Shown: piece after piece, positions 33,645 through 44,239 of the stretch
How the letters are laid out: every line of letters begins with the position of its first letter
How positions within the stretch are numbered: the first letter of the stretch is position 1
Origin: Nemertoderma westbladi
Lineage: Eukaryota; Xenacoelomorpha; Nemertodermatida; Nemertodermatidae
Direction: 5' to 3'
Assembly: GCA_032718475.1 (NCBI GenBank)
Contig: JAUCBJ010008049.1
Location: 1 to 64,000 of the forward strand
DNA length: 64,000 bases
Notes under the pieces: generated by a model
Told to the model about the DNA's origin: nothing
Databases searched by the model: none
The model's input: only the letters and a program-made list of their open reading frames with translations
Translations under genes and position numbers: made by a program

Positions 33645-34811
33645 TCAATCTCTGGATGAAACCTCGTCAAACTCCCCCTGAAATCGAATTTCCTTTACTG
33701 AAGTTGCATGGGTATAACATTTCAAATTACATGGTGGCAAACAGGATACTGTCTTTATAAATATATCATCCTCATGAAAGAAGAGTTTGTGGGAATTCCC
33801 AATTCCAGGAATTGCTGGTGGAGAAGGGTCTAACTTATTTTGAGCTTCTTTAATTTCGGAAGTATTAAACGTAACAAACTGAATGCTCATTCGTTCTCTT
33901 AAAAGTCATACAATGGAGCTTAATGATGCCAATGACAGCATCCAAAGTTCTTTTGAAAGTGCCTCCAATACCGTCCAAAGATCCTTTCCCATTTCCAGAT
34001 TCAGTGAAAATCCACTGCAGCGTTACGTTATTATTGTAGGCAAATTTTTGAAATAGATAAGGTGAAAAGCGGTTTGGATATTGATTCGTCTGCGAATAAG
34101 AAATGAATAAAACGAATAAGAAATAAGATGATCTATAGTCTTCAATATGATACAATCTTCAATAACTTTTATCACGCTCACATAAACTGTGGCTGACTTA
34201 TAATTTGTGTCTCTGCTAAGAGCAGCTAAGCTCTTATTCGATCTTACCTGGTACAAAGAAATGCAGTGAATGGAGTTTCGATCTTGCGAGTAATACCCAG
34301 AGAGTATTTCTTGTGGACGTGGTATCTTATAGTTCTCACTCTAATCTATATGAGCCACTAGGATTCGATCATTCTCAGCACACTGCTTCTTTGACGGCTT
34401 TGTATTGCATGACATACTTGTGTATATGGTGTTAAGCGAGCGCAACTCCTTGAGGATTGATATTAACCGTCCAAGAGAAATCTTCCTACTGATGCGGTGC
34501 CAGAGTTTCTTTCTGTTCTTGTCAGTCACTTCCTGCCAGAATTGGACAGACAAATCCATAGACGGTGGAGCCAAATTGTCGAACCAACTCTTATCTTCAC
34601 AAATAGCAAGCTCGTCTGTCCTTGAAGTCGCCGGAATTAATTTTGAATCCATTAAAGACTCAATCATCAATTGAGGATTAACACACTGGATGCAGAGGCA
34701 AGTTCCCCAATCAAATGCCTTCGGTTGAACAATAAAATCAGGCCAGTACTTACAGAATAGACTATAATAAATCTGGATACCAGTTTCAGCTATAAAACGT
34801 GCATGTAGCAT
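33645..34811 (-). pseudogene. Broken transposon-type protein with SNGKGSLDGIGG-like motif
   Basis: Three minus-strand frames follow one another. The first (34811-34341) holds DWGTCLCIQCVNPQLMIESL, a C-x2-C finger-like part. The second (34155-33865) contains NVTLQWIFTESGNGKGSLDG followed by IGGTFKRTLDA. The third (33890-33645) ends with LPPCNLKCYTHATSVKEI. A H/NGKG-DG-GG-KR block after a W-F string, with an upstream C--C--H region, marks an uncharacterised protein family that is repetitive in many invertebrate genomes and is probably transposon-borne. I do not know its superfamily. Introns or frameshifts separate the parts; which is unresolved. Confidence 0.5.
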
Positions 34812-34929
34812 TGTGTGATAATCAACTTGATAACTAAGTTGCGCTCATTCCTTCACCTAGCCAATGTCAATAACCACGGATTTCCTTTTATCAGGGCATA
34901 GCCCTGTCTTGGGTTGCAAACTCCTCGAC
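34812..34929. other. Short spacer without features
   Basis: Nothing recognised between the broken transposon protein and the dispersed repeat. Confidence 0.5.
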
Positions 34930-35252
34930 TACATTTTTCCAATGTTTTGGCCACTTTTCTTGAGAATCAATCATAAATTAATTTAGAAATTTCAAACTTG
35001 TTTTTTTCGGCGGTTTGCACCAGACTTATCAAACTTGTATTTTTCGGTAATGCAATGCAAACCATTATGTCATTGAATTTGTCACAAAATTTGTCATTGT
35101 CACAAATGTATTGTCAACATTGGTTTAATTGATTTAAAATAGTTGGAATTTTTCTGAGTAAAGTTCAAGTTCAGGTTTTTTGATGGATGGCTCAGGATGC
35201 TGAATATTTTAAAATTATATTTTATATTTTCCAATTATATAAAGTGAAAGAT
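34930..35252. repeat. Dispersed repeat, copy 2
   Basis: Counterpart of 1902-2230, in the same orientation. Confidence 0.8.
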
Positions 35253-35293
35253 TAAAAACCGCCTTATCACATAGTGTTTATGGTTAAATAAAA

Positions 35294-35350
35294 TCTCTTA
35301 ACCGGAGGCCGTGGGTTCGATCCTTGTAGGGATGGGTGCCAGGGAAGTTT
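35294..35350 (+). other. Possible tRNA-derived (SINE-like) B box
   Basis: GGTTCGATCC at 35317 is a perfect RNA polymerase III B box, preceded by CTTAACCGGAGGCCGTG and followed by T9. No good A box or cloverleaf could be drawn. Best read as a SINE fragment. Confidence 0.35.
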
Positions 35351-35453
35351 TTTTTTCGTACAAATACTAAAGGGACTAGCCAGGGCGCAACTCTGCCTTT
35401 CATTCTTAAACTGCACTCATAGAGTATAACTTTAATCTTAGTAGTATAGCTGT

Positions 35454-35481
35454 GGGGGGGGGGGGGGGGGGGGGGGGGGGG
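35454..35481. repeat. Poly-G tract, 28 G
   Basis: An uninterrupted G28 run on the plus strand, among the longest of at least a dozen such tracts in the window. It sits in AT-rich flanks. Confidence 0.95.
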
Positions 35482-36477
35482 TGAGGGACCCTCATGGCCA
35501 CTTCGATTCATATTACATTGTAACTACAACATTTGGCAGGACAATTACATCTTTAGATAAATCCAATTAGTATTTTAATAATTTATTTTTGGTATTTTGG
35601 GTGATTGAGTGATTTCAAGTCATTACGTTTCATTAGGCACAGCTTAGCAAAATCAGAATGGTCCGTCTAATGAATTAAAAACCGTAGATAAACAACATTA
35701 TTTTAAATCTGCTGGTAAACCTTACCTCCGTATGCAGTGTAAAAATAGGTCCTACAATAAGTTACAAATACAACAGCGAACTTTTAATTTACATTATTTA
35801 CATACAATTTTTATACCCACCACAAACACTGTCAATAAAAATTAAAAAGGCAAAAAGGGCGGTAAATTTTAAATATTGTGTTCTACTTTGGCTTGCCAGT
35901 TTGTGTAGCAATGTACAGCTGATGTACCACTGAACAGGGGGGGGGGGGGGGGGGGGGGTGTTATGGTGGTCTACAATAAGTTATTTGTTTATTAATTACT
36001 TACTATTCACACAGTAATTATTTTAGTAATTATTAGTAAAAAATGTACTGTACATAGCATAATAAATTCTTCTGTGCATATTGTAGTTACACTTTATCAT
36101 TGAGTCAGGGTATTGTCTCGCTCTCGGTAAAGTTGTACATAGTGTAATTACGTTTTATATTAGTTTTAGGTTAGTGTAGTGTAATATTGTATTTATACAA
36201 CATAACCTAGAAACATAAAAGACCCCATTGGAAATAAGCTGCAAAGCTTCAGGGGTAATCAATCCTATATGTTGTGTTGGACAATATCTAGGAGGGAAAT
36301 TTAAAATAACTGCCTGTTTTGTTTTTCATCTGTCAGGCTGTAGCAGTTCAGCAATTGTATAGCACATTGCACTGGCTGACTGGCATAATGTCTTAAGTTG
36401 TGAGGCAGTGAGGTGTGCGATAATAATAACTGCCTGTTCAATAGAAGTGGATTAGGTGGGATAGTGAATATCAGGGA
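35482..36477. other. AT-rich intergenic stretch
   Basis: No gene is recognised. A G22 tract lies at 35937-35958. Confidence 0.55.
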
Positions 36478-36565
36478 CAAGTGGCTGAACTGGTTAGTGC
36501 TACTGAGGCCTGATAGGCTGAAACGTACGTATAGCGCTGGTTCAACCCCTGGTGACACGCTTTCT
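36478..36565 (+). other. tRNA-derived SINE or tRNA pseudogene
   Basis: GTGGCTGAACTGGTTAGTGC resembles an A box and GGTTCAACCCC at 36539 is a B box, about 50 bp apart. The acceptor stem cannot be paired convincingly, so a functional tRNA is unlikely. T-rich sequence follows. Confidence 0.45.
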
Positions 36566-36882
36566 CATTTTTTCCATTTCTGAACAAAACCATAATATTA
36601 CATCTTTAATTACAGTTGCAATAACAGCTCAACTCCAATTTATTTATTTAATAATAATAATTACTGAATTATAAACTGTTGTATGTAAAATACTTACCAG
36701 TTACAAATTCAAAAGTTCTAATTTTCCAACAGTCTCTCATCAGTCTGTCAGTCTACAGCAGATACCTTATTTGCTCATTATTATGACCTTCATTCAGTAT
36801 GCTGATATGGATAAACATTTATGTTATATCAACAACTAAATTTCGAATTTTTTTTTTTTTTCTTTTTTTTTTTGCTTTTGCT
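36566..36882. other. AT-rich stretch with poly-T
   Basis: Nothing coding. T-rich run at 36849-36873. Confidence 0.5.
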
Positions 36883-36950
36883 TACTGTGTATTTTAAATT
36901 TTATTAGCATACCGTTCGGTATATGCTAATAAAATTTAAAATACACAGTA
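36883..36950. repeat. Perfect 29 bp inverted repeat
   Basis: Arms 36883-36911 and 36922-36950 are exact reverse complements (left arm starts TACTGTGTATTTTAAA) with a 10 bp spacer CCGTTCGGTA. The outer bases are TA on both sides, as for a tiny TA-flanked fold-back or MITE remnant. Confidence 0.9.
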
Positions 36951-37094
36951 CCTAAGTAATAATATGCCTGGTACAGTACCTGTAATTGATACGGTATCAG
37001 TTGGTTTGATATGATATGAATGATGTTGATATGTTATTGGTATATATATCAATATCATATCCTTAATATTGTCCGCAGCAACATTTAGTTAGGC

Positions 37095-37240
37095 CTGGCC
37101 TTCTGCGCCTCCCTGACCACCACCAGCTGCACCTCCCTGACCACCACCTCCAGCTGTGCCTCCCTGACCGCCACCTCCAGCTGTGCCTCAATGACCACCA
37201 CCTCCAGCTGCGCCTCCCTGACCACCACCTCCAGCCGCGC
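37095..37240. repeat. Minisatellite, unit about 33 bp
   Basis: GCCTCCCTGACCACCACC followed by TCCAGCTG recurs four to five times. It reads as a Trp/Arg/Ser repeat on the minus strand, but no surrounding gene supports coding use. Confidence 0.85.
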
Positions 37241-39136
37241 CAAACCCCCTTACCCTTACCTGACTGAAGCTGCAATTTGTAACTGCAGATGGCGCCGCTG
37301 GATAACAACTTTACCCACAGGAGTTGCTGATGAAATATGGACAACAGGTAGCGTCCGCGGCTCGCTATCTGCACACTAGCCAGGCTTTACCGAGCAAATG
37401 ATATATATACCAGCTGCTGGCGACGTTAATATTGTTGATGGAATTTGAAACAAATTCATCGAGTTTATCCACATCAGTGGCCAGTAACGCCGTTAGGGTG
37501 GTGGAGAGGCTCTCAGGCATTAAAAATATAGAGGTGAATATGCGTGATTGAATGGGAACCACCTGGTAGTTGGCAGAGTCCAGGCCTGTTAGCTCCAGTG
37601 GGTGCACCCAGATGCTGCTGGAGGTGCTGCTCATACAGCAGCAGTTGGCAGCTGCATGGGAATCAGATAATGGGCCTGGTCAAATGGCCCCCACGAACTT
37701 CGAATGACTCGACCTCCAACCTCGCCTGGATCATGAACAAACTAATTGCGGTCAACATGTAACTCACCAGTGGCGCAGGATTCCATAGGGACAACCATGT
37801 GAGAGGGTGGACACTACAGCAAAACTGCTATCCCCCTCAAACCGTGGGTTAACGAAAAAATATAAGATATTATTAGCAACCATGACCCAGCCAGCAGCCA
37901 CAAGGGTATCTCTAAATACACTAACCAAATTTGCGAATTGTTTGGTGTATCATCTCCTGTATTTTACCAACTGCTCACCAGACAGTTTCCCACTGCACTG
38001 TTTCCTTCTATGGTGGTGCACTGCTTATTCTGCGGGATGGAATGTATAAGGAGAGTAGGCCTATATTATGTTTCTACCATCATAGAATTATTTTTATTTC
38101 ATTTTTTAAATGAGGTAATTGCAATAATGCTGTAATGTCAGATATCTATTTAGACTGTATTCTGTTAGATGCCATGAGAGTTTAAGTAAGATCTAGGTCA
38201 AAATTATGATAAGTTAAAATTCTAACCTATATTTCATCACTCTGGGGAGTGCCTATTTCCAGATTCTCCTTTTTACGGACTTTCGTCGACCTCTTCATAA
38301 AGCACCTTTATCTCTTGAGTTAATGCAGTTATCCTACTCGGTTGTTTTTAGTCGCTTCAAATTTAAATTGGTGATGTTTCTTCAGAATAGATCTGCCGAA
38401 TCAGAATTGCAAGAGTCCTCGTTTATCTCTACAAATGGCACTCCCAATATCGTTGGAAACGAACTCGTCATGGTAGAACTTTGATCTTTCTAGAGGCCTT
38501 GTTATATACACTGGCTCAACCTCAAGTGGGCCAGAACTAAAACCACCCGTGCGGGCAAATCCAGCATTCGCTGTCTCCTCGCATAGTGTGAATGGTAAAC
38601 ATTCTAAACATGCACCATCATTTCCTTCTTCACGGAACCCCCCAGTAAACACAATTCTATCAACATCCAATATAAATACAAAGAATAAATATGCAGCCCA
38701 GCCTTTTAGCCTATTTATTAGTTAGCCTACAATTTACACATCCACAGAACCAGGTTAATTAAAATAAAATTATACATATCGACTGTAAATCTGTCACATA
38801 TGGTCTGACGGTGGGCCACAGCGGCATATGTAAAATCTTTAATTTCATAAAAGACTTCCATTAAAGTATTTTTATGCATATTTGTACCTCCTAACATCAA
38901 CCGTATTAATAAATTAATAGACTGTCACTTTTCCATTAAAGTAATTACGTGGATTTCTGCCTATTGGATTTGGGTCTCCCTCCTATCAGCCAATAATAGT
39001 CAAACCAACATCTATTGATCTAATACAAGCACACATAATATAATACCCCAGTCCGCCGATGTCAAAGAAAAGCCAGGTCACATCTGCCCTCTATTCATTA
39101 ACCTGCCTGTTTCGAACAAACTACCCGGCCTAACCA
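37241..39136. other. Stretch with unrecognised short ORFs
   Basis: Open frames at 37634-37365 (minus; ESLSTTLTALLATDVDKLDE), 37544-37762 (plus) and 38670-38401 (minus; GDR-free, DGACLECLPFTLCEETANAG) show no motif I can name. The last is relatively polar and could be an exon of an unknown gene. The rest is AT-rich. Confidence 0.35.
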
Positions 39137-39159
39137 ATAAAGTACGGTGGCCCACAACT

Positions 39160-39500
39160 GCCAGGGCAGGAAACAAAAGAGCAGGGCAAAATAAAAAGAA
39201 GCCAGGGCAGAAAACAAAGAGCAGGGCAAAATAAAAAGAAGCCAGGGCAGAAAACAAAGAGCAGGGCAAAATACAAAGAAGCCAGGGCAGAAAACAAAGA
39301 GCAGGGCAAAATACAAAGAAGCCAGGGCAGAAAACAAAGAGCAGGGCAAAATACAAAGAAGCCAGGGCAGAAAACAAAGAGCAGGGCAAAATACAAAGAA
39401 GCCAGGGCAGAAAACAAAGAGCAGGGCAAAATACAAAGAAGCCAGGGCAGAAAACAAAGAGCAGGGCAAAATACAAAGAAGCCAGTGCAGAAATTAAAAT
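39160..39500. repeat. Left terminal 40 bp minisatellite array
   Basis: Unit GCCAGGGCAGAAAACAAAGA followed by GCAGGGCAAAATACAAAGAA, eight copies plus a part. The first is 41 bp. With no stop codons and a unit length not divisible by three, all three minus-strand frames stay open as a hydrophobic pseudo-protein, which I do not regard as a gene. Confidence 0.95.
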
Positions 39501-40136
39501 ATAAAAAAGTATTAGTCAGAAAGTTGAAGTCAGAAAGCTGTAAAAGTCAGAGAGTTGCATGTTGTGGAGTTACATTAATTAAGCTGTAACCCTGTAGATA
39601 CTGCGATACCGGTACCTGCATTACGTACTGCAGTATAGAGTACTGATGTACTCACCGGTACCGGTTCGGTAATATCCCAGTATCTAAGGGCTAGGCCTAC
39701 ATGTACCTTGACATGTACCGGTACCAGTGTACCATGACTATATGTAGCTACAGACATACAGATGACAGAGCTAACTATGAACTAGATTCAGAGATTACTG
39801 GATTAGGCCCTTACAGCCCTATCATCTTGCTTGAACTGTTGGATGCCGGAACCTGTATTGATAGATTGATTAGGGATTAGAAAATAGGTAGTAACGGAGC
39901 GGACTGCGCTCTAGTACGTACCAGAGCAGCAGAGTGCTGGAGTAGCCTACTGTAACTATAGTACAGTAGTAGGTATTAAGTCTGTTTGGTTAATACTGCA
40001 GTACTGTAATACAGTTAGGTTAGACATAATTCGGTAATGATTAGGTATGGTACCTAGGCCTAGATATAGGACTGTTACTGTTAACATGTTAAGCTGTTCT
40101 TCCTTGTATTCTTGCTTTCCTTGTAAATGAAGGAAA

Positions 40137-42161
40137 ATGTTTTGTACGAAATGCGGAAAGTATCTTGTTGATGGAGACATGTTTTGTAAATCCTGTGGTT
40201 CACCCGTGAACTATGATTCCCCGAGTACAGCTATTAATAATCCTTCGAGTATTAGTGGTGAAAACGTTACGCCAAGACCAGCCCATGTGCTGTCATTAAA
40301 TGATTATGTGACTGCAAAGGGTAAGCAATGGAAACAAACTGTTTCTAAGCCAAAGCCGTCTTCCGATGTAGTTATCACAATTGGTTTATTTGAGTGGTGT
40401 GATATGTCAGAACAGTTAAAACCGAAACGAGGTAAACGACTACCTTTGCGGGTGTCGGAATCGGATGGATATGAAGAGATACTTAGTAAAGCATTAGAAA
40501 AGTGGAAAGTCTATAATCCAAACTGTTTTAACTCAAGGAAGATTTATTGCCTGTGCTTAGACAATGGCGAAATATCGAAAATTATTCCAGGAACATCAAC
40601 CCCCTTTATTTTGAAATCGTTCAAGAACAATATTGGCAAGCAGTATAAGCGCATAGTCCTTTATCTTTGTACCGATGACGATTTAGCAAAGTCCCAGCAG
40701 CCCTCTAATGGTGATACAGACAGTGATAGTTCACCACCGCGTAAACGTTGTAAAAATAGAATACTCGACCTGTCTGATTTAGACGATGGGAAAGAGAATC
40801 TTGAGCCGCTATTTAATGAAATTGAAATGATTGCCCCAATATCTAATGAATCGAACAACATACCTGAAATACCGGTAATCGATTTAAGGGGTCGTGATGA
40901 AATTTCCAATCTTGTTCTAGAGACAGTTGATAATAGTCCAAGTCTGGATGACCAATTACATTTTTTGTTAATGGAGAACGCTTTGCCAGCACACATACCC
41001 CTGTATGAGAGCATACCGCAACTGTTATCCTCTATCTCGACTGTAGTTGATAACTCTAGCCAATTCTATTTAGTGCTACGGCGGGGGTCTCCAGTTTATC
41101 GGATATTAGAGTTGTGGAAACGTGAAAGAATAAAAAACCCCGCAAAACAACGCTTGACTGTCAAGATGATTGGCGAAGATGGTATTGACAGCGGCGCCAT
41201 TGCCAAAGAATTTTTAGCGCATACTATTGCCGAATTGGGAAAACATTTGTTTCCGAACGGAGTGCCGGTGGACTCTATGCTGAATGTGCAGAATGGAAAT
41301 TTTGAAGCTGCTGGTGAAATTGTTGCAACGAGTTTGGTTCAAGGTGGCCCCGCACCCAAGTTTCTGCATGGTTCTTGTTATGACCTACTCGATAGTGCCA
41401 ACTGTAACATAAAGTCATTTGATAGAGCCAAATTATTATCCCCTATCGATAATGATCTTCTTAAAAATATTGAAGATTTTCCTGATGATTGTGGCGATTT
41501 GGTGAGAGAGCATGGGTATACTGGGATAATTAACCAAAATAACTTGATAGCGATAAAGGATACAATATCCATAAGTTTATTATCGAGGAGGCGCCTGTAC
41601 TTAGAAGAATTTGTCAAAGGTTTAGATTTGTACGGATTCAAGTCTATTATTCAAACAAACATAGAGTTATGTAGATGCCTGTTTGTAATACCTCATGATG
41701 GTAGCTACACTGATATTGACGCTAATTATATTCTTTCGATAGTGGAACCAAATTACTCTGATATTTCGCGACGTAAGCGTGATGAGGAATCAATTATGGA
41801 TAACTTCCAGGATTTTGTGCTTAACCTAGAAGACAAAAAGTTTAAAGATGCCGATAGCGAAGTTATTATGGGCGATGATGATAATTTGCAGACGGTTACT
41901 GCTGATCTTACTCCCGCGGGTTTACTTGGTTGGCTAACTGGGCAGAGACATAAGCCACTGAATAATGATCCCTTTACAGTATCCATATTCTTTGATCATG
42001 AATGTTTAGAACGAAATCCTGCTCATAGTGTTTGTTTTCCCATAGTTTCTGCTTGTAGCCGCCAAATCACATTTCCTGTTGTTCATATGTCTGCGCAATA
42101 TGAATTTGATCGCATATTTTTGTTAGCTTATTGTAAAGGTCAAACCTTCGGCCGGCCCTGA
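40137..42161 (+). CDS. Zinc-ribbon plus HECT-like domain protein (transposon cargo)
   Basis: An intact 674-residue frame from ATG 40137. Residues 1-25 form a zinc ribbon (MFCTKCGKYLVDGDMFCKSC, two C-x2-C knuckles). Residues 80-185 hold a conserved segment (VVITIGLFEWCDMSEQLKPK ... RIVLYLCTDDDL) shared by similar transposon-linked proteins. Residues about 205-250 are acidic and Ser/Asp-rich. From about 310 a HECT-like fold begins (YLVLRRGSPVYRILELWKRE, then LTVKMIGEDGIDSGAIAKEF, the counterpart of the HECT G-DG-D-GG---EF block). At the C-terminus, HSVCFPIVSACSRQITFPV places a cysteine at about residue 640 where HECT ligases carry the thioester Cys. HECT enzymes move ubiquitin to substrates; whether this one is active is unknown. 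It ends 522 bp before the stop of the convergent transposase. Confidence 0.85.
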   Translation: MFCTKCGKYLVDGDMFCKSCGSPVNYDSPSTAINNPSSISGENVTPRPAHVLSLNDYVTAKGKQWKQTVSKPKPSSDVVITIGLFEWCDMSEQLKPKRGKRLPLRVSESDGYEEILSKALEKWKVYNPNCFNSRKIYCLCLDNGEISKIIPGTSTPFILKSFKNNIGKQYKRIVLYLCTDDDLAKSQQPSNGDTDSDSSPPRKRCKNRILDLSDLDDGKENLEPLFNEIEMIAPISNESNNIPEIPVIDLRGRDEISNLVLETVDNSPSLDDQLHFLLMENALPAHIPLYESIPQLLSSISTVVDNSSQFYLVLRRGSPVYRILELWKRERIKNPAKQRLTVKMIGEDGIDSGAIAKEFLAHTIAELGKHLFPNGVPVDSMLNVQNGNFEAAGEIVATSLVQGGPAPKFLHGSCYDLLDSANCNIKSFDRAKLLSPIDNDLLKNIEDFPDDCGDLVREHGYTGIINQNNLIAIKDTISISLLSRRRLYLEEFVKGLDLYGFKSIIQTNIELCRCLFVIPHDGSYTDIDANYILSIVEPNYSDISRRKRDEESIMDNFQDFVLNLEDKKFKDADSEVIMGDDDNLQTVTADLTPAGLLGWLTGQRHKPLNNDPFTVSIFFDHECLERNPAHSVCFPIVSACSRQITFPVVHMSAQYEFDRIFLLAYCKGQTFGRP

Positions 42162-42394
42162 ATTTTTAAATGTAAGCTTTTATATGCTTTAGAAAAGTTT
42201 TAGATTTTGTTAAACATTATTTTACCGTTTAGTTCAATTTTTAGAAAATTTGTTTCTAAATTGTTGTTTTTTATAATTGTTTAATTGTTAATAATCACTA
42301 TTAATCATAAATGTCCTGATAGGAAACATAATATCCAGTATATGAGACTGTTACTGTTACCAATGACAGACTGACATGTATTTTATTTTAGCGC

Positions 42395-42414
42395 GGGGGG
42401 GGGGGGGGGGGGGG
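42395..42414. repeat. Poly-G tract, 20 G, between the two transposon genes
   Basis: G20 followed by AGGGGGG, located in the convergent 3' regions. Confidence 0.9.
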
Positions 42415-42683
42415 AGGGGGGTTGCTGTAACTATTTCACGCAAGCCATATAGGAGCCAGATGGTATAAAAGCTCTTTGTAGGTACATTACAAAGTTAAAC
42501 AAAGACAAAAATAAATCATGAAACAAACCTAGTTACATGAAAATCAACTATATATTTAATTTTATTTTGTGAAAATTATTCAACAATAGCGGGCTTTCCA
42601 ATATTATGCGTCCCAAGCCCGGCCCACGGGCTGACCCGGCCCGTGTCCTCTCTGCATGGGCACTTTAATTTTTAAGCATCCCG

Positions 42684-43838
42684 TTACTGGCGTATTGGCA
42701 GACCCCACTTAGCGACGTTCATAAGAGTCTCATAATTGCGGAGAGCTGTGGCTGCATTCTCAGGAAAATGTAGACCTAAAGCATTAGCTGTGTCTTCAAA
42801 GTACTCTTGATATATAGAAGCCACACTATGATTCACCACATTCGTCTTCAAGTACTGCAGATCGTCTTGTGAAATTTCTGTTCCAAAGTTAGAGTCTGAT
42901 AGAAAGTAAAGGCTGTCCGGTCGGCCATTCACCTTGCTGTATTGTGACTTACGGATAAAGTGGGTGTTCCAATGGAACTTTACATAATCTAAATCTTGTT
43001 GAATCAGTCCCGAAAAGCAATACCATAGGCATTCTTTCGACAGATCGCAAGTTAAATCAATCGTATTATCAGACTCTATGGACCCAAAGTAGTTGCGCCA
43101 CCAAGACGACCGACTTTTTGAAAACTGAGACCACCATGCCTCAATTCTCTGGTTGCGCTGTGAGGTCACGTACCTATGTGAGTCCATTTCTTGTCTTAGA
43201 TATGATTGTATACCAGCGGAAATACCATTCTCCGTTCCTAAATCACTTATGAGTTTTTTCGGATAGCCAAATTTTTCTATCGCTGTAAGATACAAGGATG
43301 CAATGACATCCGGAGAGTTGTTAGACCGTAGTACCGTTAGCCATAATACTTTTCTACTAAAACCGTCTATGCACCCATGTACAGGAAATCCCCATGGTTT
43401 TATTTTATCATATCCATCCATGTGCCATGAATGGTTTGGTCCTGGATTGTAATATACCCTTCGTTTAAGTTTATGGGATTGACGAATGGCAGTACCTTCC
43501 GGATCTACTTCTTGAAGCAATTGTTGCACTAACAGTCTGGGAACTGTTAGTCCTTTTAGTTTAAGGGCGTGCCACACATGTCTGTATCCTCCAAGAGAAC
43601 CCGGTCCCGAAACTACCTTCTGAATTTCAGCTCTTATTATCCTCTCTGGAATCGTTGAAGCACTTTTTCGTCTGCAAAGCCCATACCTAAGTAGCCTCCG
43701 CAATAAAGAACGATAACTGAGCTTTAGTCCAAAACCACTTAGAAATCCTATTATTTCATTATATGAGTACCCACAATTAAAATAGTACGAAATAAGTTCC
43801 TTTTCATATAGGTAATGTTCCGCGTTAGAATTTTCCAT
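42684..43838 (-). CDS. IS3/retroviral-integrase-like DDE transposase
   Basis: An intact 384-residue frame from ATG 43838. An N-terminal helix-turn-helix part (CGYSYNEIIGFLSGFGLKLS, LLRRLLRYGLCRRK) precedes a linker with GGYRHVWHALKLKGLTVPRL, very like the IS3 OrfB lead-in. The catalytic core shows NHSWHMDGYDKIKPWGFPV (first Asp), ISDLGTENG (second Asp) and NQRIEAWW (Glu), with 33 residues between the second Asp and the Glu. The C-terminal 120 residues are Trp/Tyr-rich. It would cut and join the element ends. It is encoded convergently to the HECT-like gene inside the same inverted repeats. No stop or frameshift is present. Confidence 0.9.
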   Translation of the reverse strand: MENSNAEHYLYEKELISYYFNCGYSYNEIIGFLSGFGLKLSYRSLLRRLLRYGLCRRKSASTIPERIIRAEIQKVVSGPGSLGGYRHVWHALKLKGLTVPRLLVQQLLQEVDPEGTAIRQSHKLKRRVYYNPGPNHSWHMDGYDKIKPWGFPVHGCIDGFSRKVLWLTVLRSNNSPDVIASLYLTAIEKFGYPKKLISDLGTENGISAGIQSYLRQEMDSHRYVTSQRNQRIEAWWSQFSKSRSSWWRNYFGSIESDNTIDLTCDLSKECLWYCFSGLIQQDLDYVKFHWNTHFIRKSQYSKVNGRPDSLYFLSDSNFGTEISQDDLQYLKTNVVNHSVASIYQEYFEDTANALGLHFPENAATALRNYETLMNVAKWGLPIRQ

Positions 43839-43921
43839 GGTAATTTAAACAGTATTAATTATTTTACTTTAATTATTTAACATAAATACTGTATATGATA
43901 TCGGCTCTATTGTTATGCATT

Positions 43922-44239
43922 TTATTAATACTTTTTTATATTTTAATTTCTTCCCTGGCTTCTTTTTATTTTGCCCTGTTCTTTGTTTTCTGCCCTGGCT
44001 TCTTTGTATTTTGCCCTGCTCTTTGTTTTCTGCCCTGGCTTCTTTTTATTTTGCCCTGTTCTTTGTTTTCTGCCCTGGCTTCTTTGTATTTTGCCCTGCT
44101 CTTTCTTTTCTGCCCTGGCTTCTTTTTATTTTGCCCTGCTCTTTGTTTTCTGCCCTGGCTTCTTTGTATTTTGCCCTGCTCTTTGTTTTCTGCCCTGGCT
44201 TCTTTTTATTTTGCCCTGCTCTTTGTTTCCTGTCCTGGC
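43922..44239. repeat. Right terminal 40 bp minisatellite array
   Basis: Seven 40 bp units (43960-44239) in inverse orientation to the left array, plus the inner AT-rich piece. TATTTTGCCCTGCTC and TTTTCTGCCCTGGC are the constant parts. Unit variants (TTTTTATT versus TTTGTATT) differ in order from the left array. Confidence 0.95.

Noticed and set aside
36478-36565. Functional tRNA gene
   Set aside because: A and B boxes are present but the acceptor stem does not pair; a tRNA-derived repeat is more likely.
39078-39476. Three overlapping 100-130 residue hydrophobic ORFs (FCPGFFVFCPALCFLPWLL type) that look like a repeat membrane protein
   Set aside because: They are the three frames of a stop-free 40 bp minisatellite in the transposon's inverted arm; the same peptides appear in the inverted array at 43895-44366.
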